From: Alitta virens
Lineage: Eukaryota; Annelida; Polychaeta; Phyllodocida; Nereididae
Assembly: GCA_932294295.1 (NCBI GenBank)
Contig: OW028580.1
Location: 27,226,896-27,290,895 of the forward strand
Length of the DNA: 64,000 bases
Direction of reading: 5' to 3'
The notes beneath the pieces are model-generated. The model saw only the letters and a list, made by a program, of their open reading frames with translations. It searched no databases and was not told the origin of the DNA. Both the position numbers and the translations under genes were made by a program. Numbering within the stretch: position 1 is the stretch's first letter; each line of letters opens with the position of its first letter. This document shows positions 58,253 through 64,000 of this stretch, piece after piece.

Positions 58253-60362
58253 GTTGAGGGGAGGGGGTGAGGGGAGAGGGGGAGGGTGTGAGGGTGTGAG
58301 GGTGTGAGGGTGTGAGGGTGTGAGGGTGTGAGGGTGTGAGGGTGTGAGGGTGTGAGGGGGAGGTGTAGTGGGGAGGTCTTCGTTATTATATTAGTTATTT
58401 GAAATTTTTTTTATTTTTTCAGCAATTACTGCTGATATTTCGAAATACAAAATTACAATACAACCAAAAAAAATATAATTATATTATATAAGTTACCATT
58501 TTTATTTTTCTGTATATATTCCCGCATAACGGCATAAAATAAATAATAAAATTATTCTGCCGCTAACTATCCTATATCCTATCCTATCCTAGCCAGCCTA
58601 GCCTAGCCCAGCCTAGCCTAGCCCAGCCTAGCCTATAATTTTCTGTTGAAATTAACTAGCCATTGCTCCACTAGCTCCACTAGCTCCACTAGCTCCACTA
58701 GCTCCACTAGCTCCACTAGCTCCACTAGCTCCAGTAGCTCCAGTAGCTCTTTTTTTTTACTTATATATAAAAAAAAATAAAAAAAATTACCTTATAAGTT
58801 CACCACAGCCGCCATATTTGTTTTTGGAAACTTTTCGAAAAACTTTTGTCCCTCTTGTCAAGGTAAATTCCGTGATTCCCCTGGGATGGTACATCCTCTC
58901 AACGCTACCGATTGGTACATCCAAATCCGTGCTACATCTCGAGAATAGTCTGACACCCTATCCACAGTGAATTTAGACTCCGTGGGGGAGATAGATTATA
59001 GTCCACAATAGAAGGGTCTCGCGGACCTACCTCGTGAGAAAACTGAGAAAATAAACCTCACCAGATGGCGACACCTGCTAGTGGTTGGAGACTGCTCTGC
59101 AACAAAAAATTCGAGCTCACGGTCTAGTGGCGACACTCCTGTGACTTTTTCAAACTAAACAGTTGAAATCTGTCTCCGACTGTCACAGACCGAGTTAAAT
59201 CGTAACTCGGCAAAAGAACTCGAGAGGGCGACAGGTGTTAAATTCTCCAGTACTAACCGTTGGCGCCATAGTGGTTGGGCGGCTGAGCCTGTTAAGCGGC
59301 TGAGCCTGTTAGGCGGCTGAGCCTGTTAGGCGGCTGAGCCTGTTAGGCGGCTGAGCCTAGCGGATTGCTGAGCGGATTGCTGCCCGGCATAGATCACACC
59401 TAATCTATACCTCCAGAACCTAATCTAATAAAGTGACGACTGTCATAGAATAATACGTAGAAGCGACACGGCGGCTATACTGGCAGGGGGGAAACCATAG
59501 AATACACCGTTAAAGATGGGGGACGCTGCTATATGCGTCTGGACGCCACTCTACGCGTCTGGACTTGTCTAGACTGTTATTAAATCGGAGTTAGATATCT
59601 ACTAGGGGGAGATGAGTGCAGAGGCATAGGACGCATAGCGTGGCGTACCGCTCATTCCTTTTTGAGGTGATTAGTACGGGAAGATTGGGTGGCTAAAAAT
59701 AGCATGGTATTAACATAGTACTAGCACGGTATTAGCATGGCGGAAAAAATAGCGTGGCTAAAAAATGAGCGCATTTATAGCACAGGCTTAGCGACGGGGG
59801 GGTTGAGCCACTAGTTTAAACATGGGCTTAGCCGGTGTACCGGGCTTAGCCGGTGTACCGGGCTTAGCCGGTGTACCGGGCGTAGCTAGCATAGAGATAA
59901 GAGGGGGGTGGTAAAAGGTTGTCAAAAATGAAATAAAATAAATAAATTAATTAATTTTTATTATTATTTTTTTTTTAAATAAATAAAATTAAAAACGAGC
60001 TACAGCCATTACGTCCATACTTCAGTACAGTCATGAGCCTTTTTCAAGGTGGGGGTGTCGCGTGACTGTTGTACCCGTTAATTAGCGTTTTTAAATTAGT
60101 CACGTGACGTCCTATAGGTTCTTTTCGTTCTAGTAGCTGTACCGCAACTGCCATTTAGTAGGAAAACGCCCTAGGAGACGGACGTGTACGAGATTATTTA
60201 GACCCACACACCCCCCCCCCCCCCCACACAGAGCCTGAGATGGAATCGGTAGAATTCGCCATACCCCCCAGATTTCTTAATCTGGATACCATGATAGATT
60301 ACGTAATGAATCAGTTAGACAGAAAGGGAGCTGAACTGGTCTTGAGCAGACATAGGGGGGCT
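58253..60362 (+). repeat. Two-kilobase duplicated unit, copy 2
   Basis: This is the same order as copy 1, but with more GGGTGTGAG units (58285-58360), more GCTCCACTA units (58666-58745), an extra GGCGGCTGAGCCTGTTA unit (59278-59350) and three rather than one GGGCTTAGCCGGTGTACC units (59824-59881). Copy 2 ends in the complete gene. Confidence 0.9.
60100..60111 (+). promoter_or_regulatory. E-box/CRE composite upstream of the 221-aa gene
   Basis: TCACGTGACGTC lies 128 bp upstream of the ATG at 60240. CACGTG is also present upstream of the spliced gene at 52651, so a shared regulator is possible. Confidence 0.5.
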
Positions 60363-60905
60363 CTCCTACCGCAAGAGCTGACACAGACTTATGAGCTCTT
60401 CAGAGAAAGAGAAATCAAGCACATCCAACACGTTAGGCTATGCAAGGATGTGCTAAGTAGCCACAACGCTGTCAATTCGGCTGTCAACACGGCTGTCAGC
60501 ACCCACGACTATAGCAAGACCGAGTTTTATTTCTTCATAACCATCTGCGCGTTTAACATGAAAGAGCATTGCGCTGTAGATGGGGTGTTGTTGAAGGAGG
60601 TCATTAAAGAACATCACCAGACCGAACCCCACCACCCAGAGTTCGAGATTTACAACACAGATGAAGAAATATGCTGGTTAGACATCTTGGAGATGGCCGT
60701 GGATGGACTCAGTCGGAACCTACAAGCCAATGAAGGAGACTTTAAAGCAGACCAGATCAGACATTACGAGCCTCGCTTTGTGAAACACCACGATGTCAGG
60801 ATAGAGCTATACAGGACCTTGGTCTTGCTTTTGAAACCCGTCGTTAAAGACAGGTGGTTGCAAATTTCTACCACAGACCGAGTAGACAGTGTAGACAGTA
60901 TCTAG
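60240..60905 (+). CDS. Unrecognised 221-aa, probably all-helical protein
   Basis: The frame is intact and starts MESVEFAIPPRFLNLDTMID after a long C run. It is rich in amphipathic helices (MIDYVMNQLDRKGAELVLSR, LTQTYELFREREIKHIQHVR), with a His/Glu-rich middle (KEHHQTEPHHPEFE) and hydrophobic RIELYRTLVLLLKPVV near the end. The final VDSVDSI is encoded by a tandem repeat that continues past the stop. The first 65 residues faintly resemble a death-effector-type helical bundle (LF-x-x-x-E spacing), but the RxDL motif is missing, so I do not assign it. No signal peptide or membrane segment is seen. Its 5' end is duplicated at 57955. Confidence 0.6.
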   Translation: MESVEFAIPPRFLNLDTMIDYVMNQLDRKGAELVLSRHRGALLPQELTQTYELFREREIKHIQHVRLCKDVLSSHNAVNSAVNTAVSTHDYSKTEFYFFITICAFNMKEHCAVDGVLLKEVIKEHHQTEPHHPEFEIYNTDEEICWLDILEMAVDGLSRNLQANEGDFKADQIRHYEPRFVKHHDVRIELYRTLVLLLKPVVKDRWLQISTTDRVDSVDSI

Positions 60906-60977
60906 ACTGTGTAGACAGTATCTAGACTGTGTAGACTATCTAGACTGTGTAGACTATGTAGACTATGTAGACTAGAG
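60884..60977 (+). repeat. GTGTAGACAGTATCTAGACT repeat
   Basis: Units of 10-20 bp built on GTAGACAGT and TCTAGACTGT overlap the last codons and the 3' UTR of the 221-aa gene. Confidence 0.9.
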
Positions 60978-61223
60978 ACTATGCCTGTTTTTTATTTTTT
61001 TTTATTTTTTATTTTCCACCAGTTTTTGTTTTGATGGTAATAAGATTATATATATATATATATATCCAGCTATTATTGAGGTTGGAAAAAAAATGTTTTT
61101 TCGAAATTAAATAATACAAAATGACAACTGAAAACATTGTTATGGTTAATGGCATCTGTTTAATATTAATAAAAAAATTTAAAAAATAGTACATACTTTT
61201 TTTTCATAGTACAATGTACCTTT
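60978..61223. other. AT-rich convergent 3' region
   Basis: This lies between the plus-strand 221-aa gene and the minus-strand membrane-protein gene. It contains T-rich runs and a (TA)n at 61048-61065. It probably holds the 3' ends of both transcripts. Confidence 0.5.
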
Positions 61224-62548
61224 TTAACAGAACACATTACTCAAGAAAACAAAAATGGTCATGGTTACTCTTACTAAAGACCAGAAATATATCTTTCTAA
61301 TAAAAAAATCTCTAGATCTTGAGGGGGTATGTAAAGACTGCTGGTGACTCGAACAGCAAGGCGACTGGCCATCAAAGGGGATCCTGTCATCAGAGTGAAT
61401 CCGGTCATCGAAGTGAACACGTTGTGAAGTAGAAAAGGAAGAACTGGCAAGAGGCTTGGGTGGTCGTGGTGGTGTTGGCGGGGCTACGGGTGCTACACTT
61501 GCAGCTACAGGTGGCGGCGTTAGGGGTGCTACACTTGCAGCTACGGGTGCTACACTTGCAGCTACAGGGGCGTGGCCCTCAGAGCCTCTCACGGGGTTGC
61601 AGAGCTTTTTCTGAAAAAAAAGGATAAAAATTAAAATAATTAGTTAATATTCTTATTATTAACATGTATATGTGGAGCTGCATTTTGCTGGTGTTATCAT
61701 ATCGATTTCAAGAATGCAGGGTTTGTAGTGTAAGCTAAAATCTTCATGGTAATTGTTTTTCCCCTTCTTTTTTTTTTTTACAAAAATGCTTAATATAACC
61801 GGTATATATCTCACTAATATTTTTTCACTTCGTCAAATAGGGCATTATCGTGTAGCTATATATATTTTTTAAATTAAAAAAAGAAATATCTCGTAATATA
61901 TGTTAAAATACATAATAAAAATAATAAAAAATACCCGATAAAATAAAAATAAGTAAGTACTTTCCATATCCACACGACTAAGGCGAACAGGAGCGTGGCA
62001 GCCAGAACGACTACCCCTGTCCCGAGAACAATGACCATGACGCCAGGACCGGCTCCGTCAGTGGTTTTAGAAACCTGTCCAGTCTTCACGTCTCCAGTGT
62101 TCACGTCTCCAGGGGAGATTGGTATGAGTGAAAAACCCCCCGGGGTTGTCAAGGTGATGGTAACAGTTGAACCAGGTGTACCACGTGTACCACGACATCT
62201 CACCGGTGGTTGTTGTCGTTGGTCATTAGGACGGGTCCTACAGAATACAGTGCCGGACATATCCACTTCTGCTATCCTATACCTCTCTCGAGACGAAAAA
62301 ACAGGGGGTCTGGATAAGGCCGGCAGACCACTACAGTCGACCAAACCTCCTGGGTTTGGCTGGTACAAACGCATGAAGTGTCACCGCACACATAAGAAGG
62401 CATCCCCATAACGAAAATTAGTCAGCCTCATAAAAAAGTCTAGGTCCTTCGGAGTTCTGGCAGAGACTAAATTAAATTCCCAGCTTAATTTAAGGAATTT
62501 TAAAGGTAGCTTTAAGGGAGCGTGAGAATTTTTTAACGGATTAGCCAT
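61224..62548 (-). CDS. Spliced type I membrane protein, glycoprotein-like (in-frame stop)
   Basis: Exon 2 is 61610-61224. The exon before it ends at 61961 (GGATATGGAAA/GTACTT). The intron is 61960-61611, ending TTTTTTTTCAG. The join is in phase 0. The ectodomain frame from 62374 has paired Cys (VDCSGL, SGTVFCRTR, PPVRC) and a Thr/Gly-rich stalk. The helix GVMVIVLGTGVVVLAATLLF with VVWIWK follows, then a basic start KKLCN and an Ala/Val/Pro-rich tail with APVAASVAP repeats. In the same frame, codons continue upstream to ATG 62548 (MANPLKNSHAPLKLPLKFLK) but a TGA at 62383-62381 intervenes. This may be a nonsense mutation. No signal peptide is visible, so 5' exons may be missing. Function unknown; its envelope or receptor-like topology is inferred. 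Confidence 0.6.
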
Positions 62549-62559
62549 TCTTTTGTCAG

Positions 62560-63148
62560 GTTATGCGAGATTATGTAAGATTTTCAATTGTTTACCTTGC
62601 CCCTTTTTTTTTTTTTCTCTACCATGGGATAAAAGTACCATATTATCTAGTTAAAACAACAGCAGAAAAACAAAAGTGGCTTTTTTAAAAAAAAAAATAA
62701 TAATAATAATAATAATATAATCATAAAATCATCCAATAATATAATTATAATTCGTCCGACGATATAAATATAAATCATACAATAATATAATTATAATTCA
62801 TCAATTAATTTAATTATACATCATGCAATAATATAATTATAATTCATCAATTAATTTAATTATACATCATGCAATAATATAATTATAAATCATGCAATAA
62901 TATAATTATAATTCGTCCAAGGATATAAATATAAATCATACAATAATATAATTATAATTCATCAATTAATTTAATTATAAATCATGCAATATAATAATTA
63001 TAAAACATGCAATAATATAATTATAAAACATGCAATAATATAATTATAAAACAATATTATTCAAATTCTGTAGGGGGGGTGTATAAAAATACAAAAATAA
63101 CTACACAATGTTATACAATACAGTGCCTTTAACATTTTCTAAGGGGTA
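62560..63148. repeat. AT-rich tandem repeat region
   Basis: From 62697 to about 63055, units such as CATGCAATAATATAATTATA and ATTCATCAATTAATTTAATT recur with a roughly 25-47 bp rhythm. It separates the two minus-strand membrane-protein genes and would include the promoter of the left one. A possible donor, GGCAAG/GTAAAC (minus strand, near 62600), could belong to a 5' exon of that gene. Confidence 0.7.
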
Positions 63149-64000
63149 TTAAACAGTTGTGGTGCGACTCTCAGTTATTTCGATTACATCATCATGCACG
63201 GATAAACTTCTTAAAGACCTTTGGGGTGACCTCTCGGGTGACCTTTCGGGTGACCTCTCTGGTGACCTACCCCGTTTTGACCACTGCGATAGCTTCCTGT
63301 AGACGTGACATAGACAGCAGAACATCTAAAATAAGTTAAATATAAGTTATAATATAAACATACCCTTTTATAAAATAAGGTTTAATCAATTGTATTTTTT
63401 TTATTTGATTTATACTTACTAGAATAACACCTTGTAATACAAAAACCAGAATGAATGCCACGGTTATATAGGTTATTACGCTGAGAATTGCTGCGGATGT
63501 AAGGAAAGTTATAGGTGTTATGTCCACAGAGCTGGTGGTAGGTTGGGTTGGACGGGGGGTGATACCGGCAATGACATCATTGGTAGCCTCAGTGGTGAGC
63601 TGGTGAGTGACATCATGGCGGGTGACATCGTGGGTGACATGGTGGGTGACATCGTGGGTGACATTGGTGGTGGTGGCATCGGTGGTGGTGGTATCATGGT
63701 TGACATCATGGGTGAGGGTTTCAAGGTTGTTTGAGGGGTAGGTGTTGGTATCATAGGTGTTGGCATCATAGGTGTTGGCATGGTAGGTGGTGGTATCATG
63801 GGTGGTGGTGGTATCATGGGTGGTGGTGGCATCATGGGTGGTGTTGGTGGTGGCATGGGTGGTGGTGGCATCGGTGGTGGTGGTGGTATCATGGGTGGTG
63901 GCATCGGTGGTGGTATCATGGGTGGTGGTGGCATTGTGGGTGGTGGTGGTGGTGGCATGGGTGGTGGTGGCATCGTGAGTGGTGGTGGCATCATAGGTGT
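63149..64000 (-). CDS. Spliced mucin-like type I membrane protein, 5' part off window
   Basis: The last exon is 63325-63149 (59 codons with TAA). The exon before it ends at 63420 at a consensus donor, GTTATTCTA/GTAAGTATA. The 94-bp intron ends ATTTTAG. The join is in phase 0. Upstream the frame is open to the window edge and consists almost wholly of Thr with His, Asp, Asn, Ala, Val and Tyr in short repeats (DATTTHDTTT, VTHDVTHHVTHDV). This suits dense O-glycosylation. The membrane helix is about TFLTSAAILSVITYITVAFI then LVFVLQGVIL. The tail begins MFCCLCHVYRK (possible palmitoylation), has RSPERSPERSPERSP, an acidic VIEIT, and ends RTTTV, a fit to a class I PDZ ligand. No start or signal peptide lies in the window. 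Confidence 0.7.

Larger units (their letters stand above)
44675..64000 (+). mobile_element. Polinton/Maverick (adintovirus-like) element, right end off window
   Basis: The left end is placed at AGTAGTAATAGACCGCGTTT because Polinton termini usually start with AG. The same 20-mer occurs as an isolated fragment at 13161-13188. The diagnostic gene set is present in one block: integrase, penton-like protein, major capsid protein and packaging ATPase. DNA polymerase B and the adenain-like protease were not found up to 64000. The element exceeds 19 kb here, and those genes may lie further right. The part from 52 to 64 kb is assigned to the element by continuity, shared compact style and viral-type repeats, not by a matching right terminus. 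Confidence 0.75.

Noticed and set aside
60240..60905. Death-effector or CARD domain in the 221-aa protein
   Set aside because: Only helix spacing is suggestive. The RxDL motif and a second domain are missing, so no assignment is made.
63787..63978. Plus-strand Val/Trp-rich ORF
   Set aside because: It is the antisense of the same GGTGGT repeat, with no start context or domain.
63518..63994. Minus-strand Met/Pro repeat ORF
   Set aside because: It is a shadow of the Thr-rich frame, which alone connects to a membrane helix and a consensus splice donor.
52641..64000. Origin of the right part from a herpesvirus-like genome
   Set aside because: Spliced genes, glycoproteins and repeats are reminiscent, but no herpesvirus core gene or terminase motif was found.

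Overview
The window looks like nuclear DNA of an aquatic invertebrate animal, most likely a lophotrochozoan such as a mollusc. The reasons are GT-AG introns, AT-rich intergenic DNA dense in non-LTR retrotransposons, a large multidomain receptor (CUB, C-type lectin, LDLa, leucine-rich repeats, 7TM) of the type described as GRL101 in the snail Lymnaea, and an animal-type Polinton/Maverick (adintovirus-like) element. The species cannot be fixed from the sequence alone.

Region 1 (1-20 kb). An uninterrupted LINE reverse-transcriptase ORF enters from the left edge and ends with a 3' tail near 2452. LINE debris, a small inverted repeat and a 67-bp satellite follow. Two minus-strand paralogues of the receptor gene come next. 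Copy B (13319-19543) has two long exons and covers the whole protein, but carries one nonsense codon and one 1-bp frameshift. Copy A (5229-13160) is a wreck: an LTR retrotransposon has replaced its lectin/LDLa exons, and a 1.35-kb hAT-like element sits in its CUB exon with a perfect 8-bp target duplication. Copy B supplies the empty site.

Region 2 (20-44.6 kb). A graveyard of LINEs of several clades on both strands, an LTR-retrotransposon integrase split by a SINE-like insertion, a LINE ORF1 fragment, a possible DIRS/Pao-like RT fragment and a 1.9-kb long-inverted-repeat element. No convincing host gene is seen here.

Region 3 (44.7 kb to the right edge). A Polinton-type element begins near 44675 and runs off the window. 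In order it carries a spliced PC4-domain gene, a small membrane protein, a retroviral-type integrase with chromodomain, a penton-like minor capsid protein, a basic protein, the major capsid protein, the packaging ATPase and two small conserved-looking proteins. Nearly every core gene has one indel, often in a homopolymer, or an in-frame stop. This means a decaying copy or uncorrected consensus errors. No PolB or adenain-type protease was found before 64000.

Region 4 (52-64 kb) is the most unusual part. It holds a TATA-driven spliced gene for an unrecognised Cys-cluster/low-complexity protein ending in a SUMO-interaction-like motif, a near-perfect hairpin next to C-rich/G-rich tracts, a 2-kb largely non-coding unit present twice around a short inverted segment (duplication-inversion-duplication), a 221-aa unrecognised protein, and two minus-strand type I membrane proteins. 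Both membrane proteins share one design: ectodomain, single membrane helix, phase-0 intron just after the helix, then a proline/arginine-rich cytoplasmic tail. One has an almost pure Thr/His/Asp/Asn/Ala/Val mucin-like ectodomain that stays open to the window edge. Together these genes suggest a Polinton-like viral element with regulatory and envelope- or host-interaction-like genes.
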